Shown: piece by piece, positions 30,780-43,943 of the stretch
How the letters are laid out: each line of letters opens with the position of its first letter
Numbering within the stretch: position 1 is the stretch's first letter
Source of the DNA: Gordionus sp. m RMFG-2023
Taxonomy: Eukaryota > Nematomorpha > Gordioida > Chordodea > Parachordodidae
DNA length: 64,000 nucleotides
Assembly: GCF_954871325.1 (NCBI RefSeq)
Contig: NC_088775.1
Location: 15,539,561-15,603,560 of the forward strand
Direction of reading: 5' to 3'
Position numbers and translations under genes: made by a program
The notes under the pieces: generated by a model
What the model was told of the DNA's origin: nothing
The model's input: only the letters and a program-made list of their open reading frames with translations
The model's database searches: none

Positions 30780-33700
30780 GATTGTGGGGAGTATCCTTTT
30801 CTAGCGACTAGACAACGATTGAGTTTAAAGGACGTCTTAAAATTGATTAAGAATGGTTTTGTAAAAATTAAAAACCGATAAAACTTTTAAATGAATTTAT
30901 AGATTAGCGCATCTGTTACCCCACATTTTAAAGTTGTTTTTTATTATTAAAGTTCCATAATTGCGAATTACGATATCGCTTTCTTTCTATTTTGCAAGGG
31001 GAAAAAAAGAAGTTATAATTTGAAATGATTGATTAGAGCCAAATTCTATAAAAAAAACCTTAAATTTAAAGGTCCATAATATAAATATGAACTCACTGAC
31101 TAGGCTACAAATGCTATACTTCGAAAACAACAAATTTTTATTTGTAAAAATAAGAATAAATTACGAAAGCTATCTAATATTTTAATAAAAATTCGATAAC
31201 GTTTCAAACGCTATACATCATTCCACTTATAAAATTATTCTAATCCTAAATACTACTATATAAAAAAAATAAAATAATGCTAGACAATCAATACAATTTA
31301 AAATTATGAAAGAGTTTTTGAAATTACATCTGTTTTTTTTTCTCGTTACTAATTGGTTCCCGTAAATCTGCAATTTTTGTTTTTATTTCAAATAAATTAT
31401 ATTGCCCAATTATCTAAAAAAATATACATTATACAATACAAAATACAATATATTTTGATTTTTGTTTTGTATTTAACCAGTTTCTTCAAAAAAAAACAAG
31501 ACATGGGATAAGAGTGGCATTTTTTTAAATATCCTAGAGTTGACGACAAGAGGACAAAAATATCGTCTAAAATAGTTTCTATTTGAGACAAAAGCATTTA
31601 ATATTTTTTTGAGCTTTTATATAAAAAAGCTCTCTACTAATGAATTTTTCATATCTTATCTTTTGCCCGATAATATATTTTAATCACTCTGTTAATATAC
31701 TCTTGGTTTTTTGGGGTGGTAAAAAGAAATCTGAAGTGGTATTGTGTCATACCACTTTACAAAAAGTAACTGAATTTATTATACGTAAATATTTTTTTGA
31801 GTAAACTAAATCATTGCAAAATTATCTCGGATTATATTATATTCTATTATTGACCATTTTATTGTCACTTATTTTGTTTATATACCTGATTTACCCATTT
31901 CTAGTACACATTTTATCATTAACCTATCATAACAAAATTGTCAGACCTTTATACTCATCTCATTCAAGAACATTATGGCTGAGCATAGGTTAAAATAAAT
32001 CTTTATAAATGTATCTTATATTAATTGGACGCTGATGCTTCGCTATTTCTATATCTTTCCATTTATATTAGTTTCAATTGACTTGAAGAGTCCTAAAGAT
32101 TTACTTGAAGAATAATATACTTAATTCAATTCAATATTTTTTTCTCATCCTTAAGTTTAATCTTAGTTAATCGCGATTTTATTAAAGAATTGTTTTTGTA
32201 AATTTTTAAACTTAATTCTATAAACTATAAGCTAAAAAAAGCAATGGTTTTATTTGGGTATATGAAATTTGAATGTATAGATTAGATATAAATAAGCGCA
32301 GGAAATAGGAAAAAAATATATATTATTTTTATAATTTTAAAATATGCAGATTTACTTGGATAAAAGGAATACTTTCTGTGTAGTGAACTATATCTTTAAT
32401 TTAAATCAAATTCATTTTTTTAGATTTATCAACTTTAAATAATATATATACTTTTTAACAAAAATTTTCTAATAATTTGTAATTCAAAATATGATTTTAA
32501 AATATGTTTTTGTAATTATTGATTTTTGAATTCTTTCTTCAATCAATTTTGAGGTTACAATCGAATTTATAAATAGAATTCTAATAAATTTCAAAATTAT
32601 ATTTCTTGAAAGTTTTTATTTATAATAAATAATTTATAAATTAAATTGTAACATGTATTTCAAACAAATGTGTTACTATTTTATTTTCACATTGTTGTTT
32701 TTAAAATATTTATTGTTAACTTTCAATCAAATTTAAATTCTTTATTTATTAAAAAAGAAAATTGGAATTTATTAATAAGTAAATTAAATACTTATTTTAT
32801 AATATAATTTATAACGTAAAAATTTACTATAGAGCGCAACAAATGGCAATATATTTTTATAGTTGATATTATTTTTGTATATTTTTTTTAACTATAATTT
32901 ACCTTGATTTTATAATGATATATTATTGAGAATTTTATATTTATAATTTTTATTAATATGGGAGGCAAAGGCGTGAAATGTTAGCCTAATTTAATTTGAG
33001 TTCGCATCATTTTGAGTTAACGTTAAATAACATCAATGTCTTTTTTAGATTGCCTTTTTGGGCTTGCTTTAATATCATGTGCGAAGTCAAGGATTTTCTC
33101 TGGGGAATAATTTTTTTTAAGAAGGGGGGGGGGGGGTTAGAGGATTCAGGGCTCTGCTTTATTTCTCCTTAACAATTTTTATTAAATTTTGAATCAAATT
33201 TAGCATGTATAGAAGAGTTGTTAAAGACAAAATAAAATCAAGCCTTTCTGAATATAATATAAGGGGAGAGGGTTATTTATTATGTTTTTTGCTAATTGCC
33301 ATCATCGACGTTAGACTTGATGGCTATAGATTCTGGTAAAATGGCAAATATGGAATTTAAACCATAAAACACAAATATTTTATTTTTATGAAATCAATAA
33401 AAAATATAAGTATTAATCTTATAAAAAATTACTCCTCTCTATATGACACATATACCTAGAAAATTGGGGCTATTCCTAGAGCAACTAGAATGTGTAAGGA
33501 CGAGTTCTAATATTTTTGATATGTATGTAAATTAAATAAAAAATCTTTATAAAATACAATATACTGTTGTTTTATCTTCAAGCACTCCTGTAGAAATGCT
33601 TATTTAGTTTACCAAAACACTTTATTAATCAAAGACGTAGGTGTTTTATTGATATTAATTTAGAAGTTTTTTTAATATTAAGTGGCTAATTTAGACAATT

Positions 33701-34840
33701 ATCAATAAATTTATCATTATTTATATCAACATTTTTAGGACCAAAAATTTTGATTGAAGCAGAAAAGCTTTATATAATGAGGATGTTATATTAAGCTCTA
33801 GATGCGAAAGAATTGTTGTAGCGTAGTAACGTTGAACCTTTGCAGGTTTCTATAGTTTGAAGTTTAATTCACAAATTGATCTTCCATTCTTTTATCAAGC
33901 TACAAAAAAATTGAATGGAAAAATTTTTAAAATATGGCCAAGCCAAAAATATAAAATATTGTTATTTTGGGCAAATTTCATAATAAACATGATAATTTTA
34001 TGTGATTATGAGCCTAATATTATTCTCAATAAAAAAGATGGGTGTGACAAAATACCTTGAAGGGTAAAGCTATGTCTTGATATGAGTTTCAGATTAAAAT
34101 CAAATTTATGAAGATATAACTCGATTTAAAAATTATAAAATTTTAATTATTTTGCTAAAAACAAGGAAAAAATAAAAAATATATATAAAGATCGTAAAAT
34201 CGTGGGAAGCGAGATTTTTTTAATCTAGGAAAGAGACATCTTGATATATTTAGATGTCATTTATTTTTGCGCAATTCAAAATCCTATATTAAAATTCTAA
34301 AGTATCATTTTATAAATGTATAGAGATTTTAAAAAAAGATGTTCATGAGCAGCATAATTCTTAAACAAAAATGTGTTTATATATTTGTAAGAATATATCT
34401 GTATCTAGATCTAATTTTAGACTATGTATCAATATCTAAATACGTTTGAAAAGAATCTCTTAACAACTCTGATAAATAGTAAATGGGCTTCAATTGGGAA
34501 TCTCAAAGTGATAGATCTTAAATTTTTCCTTAGGGTTTCCATTTTTTATTTTTTAAATGATTAAATTCAAATGGATATTGAGAAATACTTTTTTAAAATT
34601 TTTTAAGGATCTTTGAAGGCGAATAATGATGTTTATAATATGAATGAAAATAAATTATCAGAGAGGTTAGCGAATTTAGTGCATTTATCAATTTTTTGAA
34701 AAATATATTAGGTTTGTTTTAACAAGAGAAGAAATTATATTCATGCAGGGAAAATTCTTATGCGATTCAAAAATGTCTACTTTTAAATTGTTTGAGTCCT
34801 CAGTTAAGGCGAGTTCTTTGACTATAATAATATCATTATA
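30780..34840. other. 4-kb AT-rich stretch without a supported gene
   Basis: Only A/T-rich sequence, simple runs and a G run at 33123-33136. Short ORFs on both strands read as low-complexity Ile/Lys/Phe/Tyr strings without motifs. I see no RNA gene or transposon end that I can support. Confidence 0.4.
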
Positions 34841-34849
34841 ATCACTAAT

Positions 34850-35085
34850 AGAAGCAGCCTTGATTTTTTTTATCTGGCTTAATGCATGCTTACATTTTAA
34901 ATCAATTGATATTAAAATCCAACACACTAGTTCTAAACTATCAATTTAAAGTCAACTCTATTATTTAACATCAAATTCTTTATCGCTCAATAACAAGTTC
35001 ATCTTACTATCAGCAAGAATATCATGCAGTTAGCAAATTTTGGACTATTATTGATGCAATCAAGCTAAATGTATGTATGTTAGCG
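34850..35085. repeat. Isolated diverged unit of the ~205-bp tandem repeat
   Basis: Contains AAATCAATTGATATTAAAAT, CCAACACACTAG, CTATTATTTAACATCAAATT and AGCAAGAATATC, the landmarks of the unit in the array from about 36190. It is separated from the main array by about 1.1 kb that includes the element at 35241-36046. Confidence 0.65.
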
Positions 35086-35220
35086 TCATTGTGTTGTTTC
35101 GGCAATGTGTTATTTTTTTAACTATGAATCAATTTTTGAGCACGTTTTCTTTAATTTAAAAATCTGATTTTGTGGAAATTCATTCCATGTTTGATATACT
35201 TATCTTATGAATTGTAGGCA
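35085..35220. repeat. Dispersed repeat also at the window's right edge
   Basis: TTAGCGTCATTGTGTTGTTT, then a T run, TTTTTGAGCACGTTTTCT and AAAATCTGATTTTG recur in the same order at about 63900-64000. A second dispersed family is therefore present; its ends are not visible. Confidence 0.5.
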
Positions 35221-35240
35221 ATTTTGCTGCTAACCTGAGT

Positions 35241-36046
35241 CAGGGATTTGAACCGAACCCGGAGAAGAAAAAACTGAACCCTGAGAAGAAAACCCGGGGT
35301 TTTGAAAAAAAAATCTGAACCCGAATCGAACCTGAACACCGTTTATAAAATTTTCAAAACCTCGAACAGAACTCGGGAATTTTATTTGAACCTTGGTTCA
35401 AACGGGTTCATGTTTAAAATCATATATTAAGATATTTGCATAATTGTAAATGCAAATATTAATAATTTACTTGACATTTTATAATATTTTCAAATTTCCT
35501 TAAGTGAAGTGTTAATAAATTTTAAACAACTTAATTCATTTACTCCATTTTTAAATTTTTTTAAATTTATTCTCAAAGATTCCTATTGGATTGTTAATAA
35601 ATTTTAAACAATTAAATTCATTTAGGCCATTTATTTTTAATTTTTAACTTATTCTCAAAGTTAATTTGAGGAAAATGAAAGTGAACAAGTCAAAGTAAAA
35701 ATTATAATATTGGATATTTAAAGAATTTTCAAAATCTAAATTAAAAATTGTTAAACAAAGATGTAGAGCAGTTTTTGTAAACTTTTGTATTTTTAACTAT
35801 ATTTTGCCTATAAATAAAATAAAAAATGTATTTTTTATACCAAATTTATGTCTAGTTTTATAATTATGATTTAAATATAATTTTTTTTTATCAATTCAAA
35901 AATTCTTAAACCCGAGCTCAACCTGGAACCAAACCCAGGTAATATTTTCCTGACTGAACCCGAATCGAACCCACCTATTTATTTTTTTACTTTAACCCGA
36001 ACCTGAACCGAACCCGGGCTAAAATTTTGCCGGGTTCGCATCCCTG
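35241..36046. mobile_element. ~800-bp inverted-repeat element, GAACCCGG-rich ends
   Basis: Left end CAGGGATTTGAACCGAACCC matches the complement of the right end (CAGGGATGCGAACCCGGC). Inside each end are several CCCGAACC/GAACCCGG motifs. Flanks CCTGAGT and TTTGAGT are only partly alike, so an 8-bp duplication is possible but decayed. The centre is AT-rich with a diverged internal duplication (TTAATAAATTTTAAACAA repeated near 35515 and 35595). A similar piece is seen near 60540-60640. Non-coding. Confidence 0.65.
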
Positions 36047-36989
36047 CTTTGAGTCATTTATAATTTATATAAAAATATATGGAAATTTAATATAAATTAA
36101 GGTAAAAGTTCATGGAAAGATTGTCTGAAATTTATGGGGTAGGTATTCCAAACATGACGGCAATATAAGATATTAAATTTTTAAAAATAACATATTGCCG
36201 GGAAAAACACATTGACGTTAACATATACATTTTAAATTAATCGATATTGACATCCAGCACACTAGCCCTAAACATTTAATTTACAGTCTACTTTATTATT
36301 TAACATTAAATTCTCCATCACGTAATAACAAGACCATCCCAATAGCAAGAATATCGAGCAGTTCTTTGGATTAATATATGCTTTAGTAATTCTAGGTCTG
36401 AAATATTAACGATCAGTCTAAATGCATCCAAACATTTTAAATCAATTGATATTAACATCCAACACACTAACCCTAAACAGACAATTTGCAGTCCACTCTA
36501 TTATTTAAAGTTAATTTATCACACAATAACAATTCCATCTTAAAGAATATCGAGTAGGCAGACATTTTGTTATTATTATGCTTATTTAACTAATTCTAGG
36601 TCTGAAATATTAGCCATCAGGCTAAATGCATGCATACATTTTTAATCAATCGTATTAACATCCAACTCATAACCCTAAACAGTCATTTGCAGTCCACTCT
36701 ATTATTTAACATTAAATTCCTTATCACTCAATAATAAGCCCATCTTACTATTAATAAGAATATCTGCAGGTAGATATTTTTATGATTATTATATGCCTAA
36801 GTAATTCTAGGTCCAGTAGCGCAGCCAGGAGTTATCCATGGTGGTGGTGGTGGGGAGTTTAAAAATTTTCGAAAAAAAGCTGTCTCTTCTTGGGTGGTGT
36901 GAAAAAGTCACAAACCGACTATATTGTTTCTAAATTTTGAAAAATATATTAGAATTATAAAAAGATATCTATAATACATAATAAAATCT

Positions 36990-38050
36990 AATAAATTCCA
37001 GTTAAATTAAAATATACGTAAACTGTTCCGGATGTCTCGAATTCCGCATGCCTCAGATATCATCAAATTTAGGCAATGTGTACTACAGTGAACATATAGA
37101 GCTGTGCTATAAAGTTCTCTAATTCTTGACTGCACCCCTTTAACGTGACCACTCATCGAGTGAGCTCCATCATATCTTTGGCCTCTCATTAGATTTAAAT
37201 TTAAATCTAAGTCTTGAAGGGATGCTAAAATTTCTTTGGCTATCGTCTCTGATTTAGTGTCATGTAAGTCAATAAATTGAACAAAGAGTTCCTTTTTGAA
37301 ATCACCTGATTCCATATCAATAAACCTTACTGCTATGGATAATTGCTCTATGTTACCAACATCCGAAGTCACATCCGCCAAAACACTAAAAAATGGTAAT
37401 GCTTTCACTTTTGTAGAAATTTCTTTCAATATGAATCTATTGCATATGGCTAATATTTCATTTTTAATACTTGGACTATGGTAGGTGACATTTTTAGCAG
37501 AGCTTTCAAAAAGATTTATATAGTTATCATTATTATTGCATAAAAGTTTCAACAATTCCTTAAAATTCCCTTCATTATGAGAAGAGTATGTCAATGTTAA
37601 GGGGCCAGCAGATATTCTATGAGCTTTTATTACTAGACCCTGCCTTCCTAGCCAAATGATTGCATCAATTATTATAATTATTCTGGCTCTGTTGGTTGTA
37701 ACAATAGCAAATATTTTTTTATTCAATACATTAGATATTGATATCTTTTGATTCATAGAGATGGCTTTTAAAGCATCCGATACCTCACAATAATTGAAAT
37801 CATATTTATTTTGTTGATGATAATTAAAATTTTCAAGAGCATCTTTCCATCTTGTATATACTTGACTTACCAATGTTCTGAGTTTTTGTAACCCGTTTCC
37901 AACATATCTTGGTGAAAAAATGACTCACACTTTACAAAAAGCTCTCTATTCATTAGCTGAGTAAGCAAGCCACTTATATTTGTTCAGCCACGATGCTTGA
38001 AATGTTAAATTTCTTTTATCCAAGGATAATGGAAATTTATAGAATTTGTT
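36990..38050 (-). pseudogene. ZMYM1-like hAT transposase, truncated
   Basis: A 288-codon open block (37873-37007) preceded by more of the same protein to about 38050. In order: TTF-type zinc finger text with FQASWLNKYKWLAYSANE, a stop, then RAFCKVCVIF; YVGNGLQKLRTL; FSVLADVTSDVGNIEQLSI (family form IADET.D..N.EQLSI, with catalytic D retained); RGQRYDGAHSMSGHVKGVQ; YVHCSTHCLNLMISEA (CxxH motif). It ends abruptly at SLRIF, so the C-terminal half with the last acidic residue and dimerisation domain is gone. Full-length relatives are roughly 600-800 residues. At least one stop lies in the zinc finger. A plain DNA-transposon remnant. Confidence 0.85.
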
Positions 38051-39001
38051 AGGTGTCCAAATATTTTCAATAGCTCAATTTTTAAATATCATTTTTAAAA
38101 TGAAATTTTAAGTATAATGAAACATCTTTTAGAGGACAATGTTTTTCTATACATTTTTTAGATTTTAAATTATATAATATGAATTTTAGAGTTCAGACCT
38201 GAGCAGCATAACAAGAAAAGAAAATAGTTTATAAAAATGTATCTTAGATAAAGATTCACGTTTATTATTAAAATTTTAAAGGACAGGGTACAAGACATAG
38301 AAGGAAATTACTTATTTGTATCTAAGATACAAGTTTTCACAATACTGCTCAACTCTGCTTGTGATTATAATGTTGTACTATCTAAAGATTATTTGGGAAA
38401 TAACACTAATCAAGACGATGGGCTTTATCATATAAAAAAGGGTTATAACTAAATAAGGCACATTGCAAAATTTAAATAACTCAAAATGAAAATAATATAA
38501 TTTATAAATATAAAAATGTAACTTAATTATTATAAAATACCATACCATAATTTGATGATTATTCTACCAAATCAACTCACATGCTTTTATAACATATAAT
38601 GTTTCTAATTATAAAATATTATGAGAAATTATAAATAATTTAGAATATAACATCATCTTTTGATGAATTTATAGCTAACTCATTTGTTTTCCCAGGGTAT
38701 AGTATTACTTTTATTTCTTATTGCAAGATTTAAATAAAAGATATTATAAGTGAATACCATTACTATCGTAATTTAAGGATTTTTATAACCAAATCAACTG
38801 ATGGCTGATTTTCACTAGCAACATTCGTATATATTTCTAATTCAAATTACATAAATTTTATAAATAAATTAAAATATACCTTGATTACGATGTGAAAATT
38901 TTTTATATATATCCATGCTGTAGTTAAACGATTTTTCTTTTATTTAAAATTAATTATAAAAAATAAACTAAAATTTTAAAAACTATCTAATTAGTTTAAC
39001 A

Positions 39002-39422
39002 CAGTGGCGTAACTACGGGGGTGGTTTTCGGGTTCGGACCCCTCCCAGAGCAAATTTTTTTTAGATTATTCGTTCAAAAGACTTAAAAGTGACTTTATAT
39101 CAAATAAATACCATTAATATTTATATTTTTCTGGTTTTGATGATTGTGGAAGGATATTATATTACTATTGAAATTATTTTGGATAGTATTATTATAAAGT
39201 CATTGAGAATAATCTATTAAATTATAATAAAATATTATTGATGCATTTAAAAAATATATTTATTATATATTATCGAAGATATGGTTATGATTTTTATGAT
39301 AAACCCGGCCGAAGGCCGGGCAAAATGGCCGAAGTCCCGTTAAATGGGGTCTGGGGGGCGAGGTCCCCCAGGTTTCTATATGTATGGACCCCCTCTAAGG
39401 AAAATTCCTAGCTACGCCACTG
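39002..39422. mobile_element. 421-bp hAT MITE with perfect 8-bp duplication
   Basis: Starts CAGTGGCGTAACTACGGGGG and ends in the complement of CAGTGGCGTAGCTAGGAATT. GTTTAACA flanks both sides exactly (38994-39001 and 39423-39430). A GC-rich stretch (CCGGCCGAAGGCCGGGC, near 39306) can fold into a hairpin. There is no ORF. The perfect duplication and close ends indicate a younger insertion than the host element around it. Confidence 0.9.
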
Positions 39423-39940
39423 GTTTAACAGTATAAATTTTATTATTAAATTTATAAATATCTAATTTAACTATGCCAGAACTTTATTGTTATTTAATAT
39501 TTTAGTTCATATATAATTTATATATTTTTATACCATAGGATCATTTAAAATTGAAAATTCTTTTTGTATTTTTAAAATATATTTCATTTTGATATCGTAT
39601 ATATTATTTTATTTCTAAATTGAAACCTTTTTTTAAATTAAATTATTCACAATAGAAAAAAAATTTATTTTTCAGAGGTTATGGGGGGTTTAACCTAAGC
39701 CACTTCTAGGTCTGAAATATTAGCGATCAAGCTAAATATATACATACTTTTAAATCAATTGATATTAACATTCAGCACATTAGTTTAAAGAATCAATTTG
39801 TAGTCCATTTTTTATTACATTAAATTCTCTATCACAATAACACGTCTTACTAAGCAAGAATATCGTATAGTTAGACATTTTGCGATTATTATATGCTTAA
39901 GTAATTATAGGTCTGAAATATTAGTGGATGAGACAAGCAC

Positions 39941-40559
39941 AGCTTAGTCCGAAGCATTAGCATAAAATCTTTGGGCAAACACTTTTCAAAAATTGTTAAT
40001 CTGAATAATATGGAAATAGAAAATGTCTAACAACTTTTCGATTTTAAATTATTTGGTAGCAGAAAAATTAGTAACCTAATTAATAAATTAATGCAATGAA
40101 TTGTGATGGTTAACAAAAACTTTAATATTAATAATATGCTTTGCATCATTCTTTTAGTTTCATCATTAAAATAACTATAGAAAGAGTCTTATAATAAAGA
40201 ATGGTATCCTAAAATTGCTAACTGATAAAAAAAAATTCATGTTGTATACTTATATTCGGTTCCACTATCTTTTTCTTGACTAAATTAATAATGAAAATAA
40301 ATTCGATAGAAGATATTATTAATTAAGACTAATTTTATTATGGATACGAAAATTAGGTTTTTAATTTTTACGATATTGTTTAATAAAATTAATTAGTGTA
40401 TAATCTATTTAAAAATTTATCCAGTTATTTCGTGTTATAACTGTAACTAAGAATAAAATATTTCGCCAAAGTAAAGTGATAAAAAGGAAAATATTATGAA
40501 TTTTAATTGTATTTATTGAATTTCAATTGAACAATTAGTGTTCAAATTTCATTTATTGT
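39941..40559. other. No gene seen
   Basis: AT-rich sequence between the tandem array and the LINE remnant. No motif that I can support. Confidence 0.4.
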
Positions 40560-41155
40560 TTAATAATTAAAAGTTTCGTTCCAACTGATTATGGTAATCA
40601 TATTTTGGTTGTTGAGGCTGAGACCAGATAGTTCTAATGTGAAAAAAATATTCGTATCAGCATATCTACTAACAATCAAATTGATAGCATAGTTGAAAAG
40701 AGGAAATGAGGAGAGTGGTAGCTTAGGTTGCCGATATGAATGTTACAAAAAAGTGAGGTGCTATAATTTGGCAGTCCAATTGAAGACCACTAGCGATTCC
40801 AACTTCTTTGTAGTTTGTAATCTGAGATTAGAGCGAGGTATGGCTTGAATCCTTTATACTCTAGTTGGGGTATATACGAATTCTCGTCTGTATTATTTGT
40901 TATTTGAAACTTTCATAATTTTGGCGTACCGGATAAGGTGCAGTCACTTTTATCTTGATATATATATTTTTAGATCACAATTATATTTAATTTTGCCTAT
41001 GACATGTCGCATGCCTTGACAAAATAATACAGGGCCGAATGGCTTGCCCTGTTGTATGCCTTTAACTTTTAAGCGTATGGAATCCATTTTTAAAGTTAAT
41101 TTAATCAAATGTCCCGGGTTTAGTGGAGGTTGTAACAAGTTGCATAACAAAATAA
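40560..41155 (-). pseudogene. Non-LTR (LINE) reverse transcriptase fragment
   Basis: On - from 41150 the frame reads KGIQQGKPFGPVLFCQGMRH then IGKIKYNCDLKIYIS. This matches the LINE reverse transcriptase block G.QQGDPLGP.LF......, followed by the position of the Y.DD box. Key residues have changed: GDP is GKP and the catalytic YxDD reads YISR. Downstream sequence to about 40560 is GC-elevated and broken by stops, and may be the rest of the thumb region. A short, old remnant; the clade cannot be set. Confidence 0.6.
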
Positions 41156-41255
41156 TCTAATAGTGAGTCAAAATGATTTGGAAAATTATAAATAAATAGG
41201 ATGTATATTAAACTTGATTTAAATTATATAAGGAGTTTTAAAAATAATGATATAA

Positions 41256-41480
41256 ATGATTTTATTATATAACAAATTTTTGAGATCATCTATATCAGAT
41301 ACAATATTTAAAGAGTTCCCTCTTTTAAAATCACTATTCATAAAATACAATACCTCTATCATATCCAGTTCTACACTTGAGGGATTATTTAGTCCAACAA
41401 ATTATATTTTTAGTGAAATAGATAGACTTCGAGAGATATTTTCTCTAAAAAATATAATATTTTATTACGGAAATCTTTAA
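41256..41480 (+). pseudogene. hAT dimerisation-domain fragment
   Basis: A 74-codon open frame reading FPLLKSLFIKYNTSIISSST, then LEGLFSPTNYIFSEIDRLRE and FSLKNIIFYYGN. It follows the hAT C-terminal pattern (FP.L..L...YN..I.SS..ER.FS....I....R.RL....F..L..L). The ER of ERLFS reads EG. No N-terminal part is attached. Confidence 0.6.
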
Positions 41481-42430
41481 TTATATGTCATCATAGATTA
41501 TTTCCTTTGCGATTTAAAAAAAATATATATATAATTAGAGCTGCAATATAGCTCTTACTTCCGGAAAAAAATTGTAGGCATAATTTAAAGTAGCCATTAA
41601 AATAGTTGCATTATGTTTAAATTAGCTATAGTGTTAGCACGCTATTTTTTGAGAAAGTATTTAATCATTAACGAAGCTATTTTTTTGGAAAGAAGTTGTA
41701 GCTACGGGCTACTTTTTCTAAAGTCACATTTGCAACATTGTTATTTTATATATTTTCATCAATAATATTATAGGAAAAAAAATTAAAAATACAAAAAAAG
41801 TATAATTTTAACACAGCGAGTATTTAAATAAATGAGATCTATTGTTAAAAAATATGATACTAAAAAAACTGATAACTTAAATCAATTCCTGGTGTATACA
41901 GAAAAAACACATTGCAACTTGAATTGCTAGTTGTATTTAATTCATAATTTGGAAAATAACATAAATGATATTTAAACAAATAAAATTATGTATACCACAT
42001 ACCATTAAATAAACAGAGCCATAATTAGAAAATTATACTAAAGAGTACCTTGAAGAAGCAGATATTTTCTTTTCGAAAATCTTCATATTTACTTAGTGTT
42101 AATTCTATATATTTCTTTTTTGCATAAATAGCTTTATTTTATCTTTAGTTAATAAGAATTATTAATATTTTTTTATTTTTTCTAAAAAATAACTGAAATA
42201 TATAATTAATATGTCAATGTTGATTAATTTTATAAAAATGAATGTTTAAAAAGGAGGAAAAAAATCCTATAAGAAGCAAATTAATATAATTATTTATCTT
42301 AAGGGAGGGGGAATGCTCAAGAAATTAAAAGATATCTAAAGAGAACTTTAAACAGATATAAATCTCCTTAAAATCTACGATAGCGAGCCTAAAAATTAAA
42401 ACAAATACTAAATGGGCCGAGTGTGAAAAA
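41481..42430. other. No gene seen
   Basis: AT-rich. The strings GTAGCCATTAAAATAGTTGC and TTAGCTATAGTGTTAGC near 41590-41640 may be debris of a repeat, but nothing can be assigned. Confidence 0.35.
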
Positions 42431-42432
42431 TT

Positions 42433-43500
42433 TTAAAATCGGGTCAAGTCGAGTTTAGACTTAAAATATTTTTTAAAAAATAAATAAATAATAATGTTTT
42501 CTCTAATAATAAATAAATAAATGAAAATAAGGAATCGGAATTTTAAAAATAAATTGGATCGAGTCCTGGTAAATTTAATTCTAATTTGCCGAATATTAGT
42601 TCGGTGTCTGCAAGATATAATTTGGTTATTTGTTATTTGGAAAGCTCGTCTAGAAATTTCCTTAGGTGTCAGTGACCAAGTTTCAATTAGCATAATTTGC
42701 ATAGAAATAGATGCATGCAAAATCTCTCAGGATAGGCTAAGAAAAGGCGGTTAGGCGAAGGGTCTAAGATTACTGTTATATCATCTGTCCTTTTCAAATT
42801 CTAATTAGAGAGACCTATTTGGGGAGTCGAGGTAATGTTGGTCTTTTATAGAATGTAAAGTAAAGTAATTGATAGATTTATGAGTGGTTGGGGTCGATGG
42901 CAGTTTTTATAATATGATATTGTTGTTAATAGTTTTGCTGCAGTCGATACAGTTATATGGTGATACGACATTACTTCTAGGTCGCGGAAGGTGATAAAGA
43001 TGTGAAGTTTTTAATCAGAGAGAAAAGGCTCTAGATTTAATCGAACATTTGTATCCTCTTTTAATAAAAAATAGTTAGGGTTGATCTCGAGTTGGTCATT
43101 CGAAAGTAGTTAATATATGAAAGGGCAACAATTATAAGAAATTTAAGAGTTTTGTGGGAAGAAAAGTTAGATGAAATTAAAATACAGAGAGTGATAAAGT
43201 TTAATGCAAATGCAATGGTAAAGCACAGAATGAATGGTAAAATCAGTAAATATTTCTTATGGCAATGGTTCCTGTTTCAAACTTTAATAAAGCAATGAAA
43301 AAATTGAACTTTTATTAAACCCGGTCCCGGAAATCAAATCTGCTAGAAAATTTTAAGGGAAGGGGTTTAGTTCTTATTTTGATTTCTAGATTTGTCTTTG
43401 TTCTTAGAATTCAAAGGTTCCTGTTTTAAACTCTAAAAATAACTACCATCCACAGAATCCCAGGAAGATCTAGGAACCTGTCAACTTATACCTTATTTTA
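42433..43500. other. GC-elevated unassigned block, possible decayed transposon
   Basis: Roughly 1 kb with clearly more G/C than its surroundings. It has overlapping open frames on both strands at 42433-42754; the + frame reads CRILVRCLQDIIWLFVIW and IICIEIDACKISQDRL. Beyond 42760 the + text is broken by many stops. The pattern suggests an old coding element. I could not match it to a family, and no terminal repeats are visible. Confidence 0.3.
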
Positions 43501-43943
43501 AAAAAATATGGTTTACAAGGACACATTGTATAAAATAGTTTGGCGAGAGAAGACCGGGAAAAATATTGGAGAATTTAACTTAAAACGAATTTACAAAAAT
43601 TGACAAATTTGAGAGAGGGTAGTTTCCCATTCCCATGCCTAGTTACGCCATCTGTTCTATCATGTACGAGGAATTTCAAACCCGAGAGTAATGCACAATT
43701 ATGCCATTATAAGCTTTTATTTGAAATTTTTTTAAACTTTTTTAAAAAGCTCATTTTTGATGGTAAAGACAATTTGACTTAAATTGATACTAATATGATA
43801 CTCATTCATCAGATTTAATTTTTTATTATTAAATATATTCTTTAAATAGTTTTAATATATTTTCAACAGAGATAAACAAATTTGATCAAGCACGAAAACA
43901 TATTAACTTTTTTAATTATAGACATCCTTAACCTATTAGCTAA

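Larger units (their letters stand above)
36814..39704 (-). mobile_element. hAT element with ZMYM1-like transposase, inserted in the tandem array
   Basis: The left end is CAGTAGCGCAGCCAGG at 36814 and the right end is the complement of AGTGGCTTAGG at 39704. The 8 bp TCTAGGTC occur on both sides (36806-36813 and 39705-39712), and the flanking tandem-repeat unit continues in register across the insertion. The transposase remnant is on - at about 36990-38050. A separate hAT MITE is nested at 39002-39422. The terminal repeats are now poorly matched, so the insertion is not recent. Confidence 0.85.
36190..39940. repeat. Tandem array of a ~205-bp unit, interrupted by a hAT element
   Basis: Units begin at TCTAGGTCTGAAATATTA at 36391 and 36595, then at 36806, where the hAT element splits the unit and the sequence resumes at 39705, then near 39906. 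Spacings are 204, 211 and about 201 bp. Each unit carries AAATCAATTGATATTAACAT, a CCAACACACTA-like box, TTTGCAGTCCACTCTATTAT and AAGAATATC. The part from about 36190 to 36390 is a preceding unit. The array looks like a small satellite. No coding function is seen. Confidence 0.8.
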
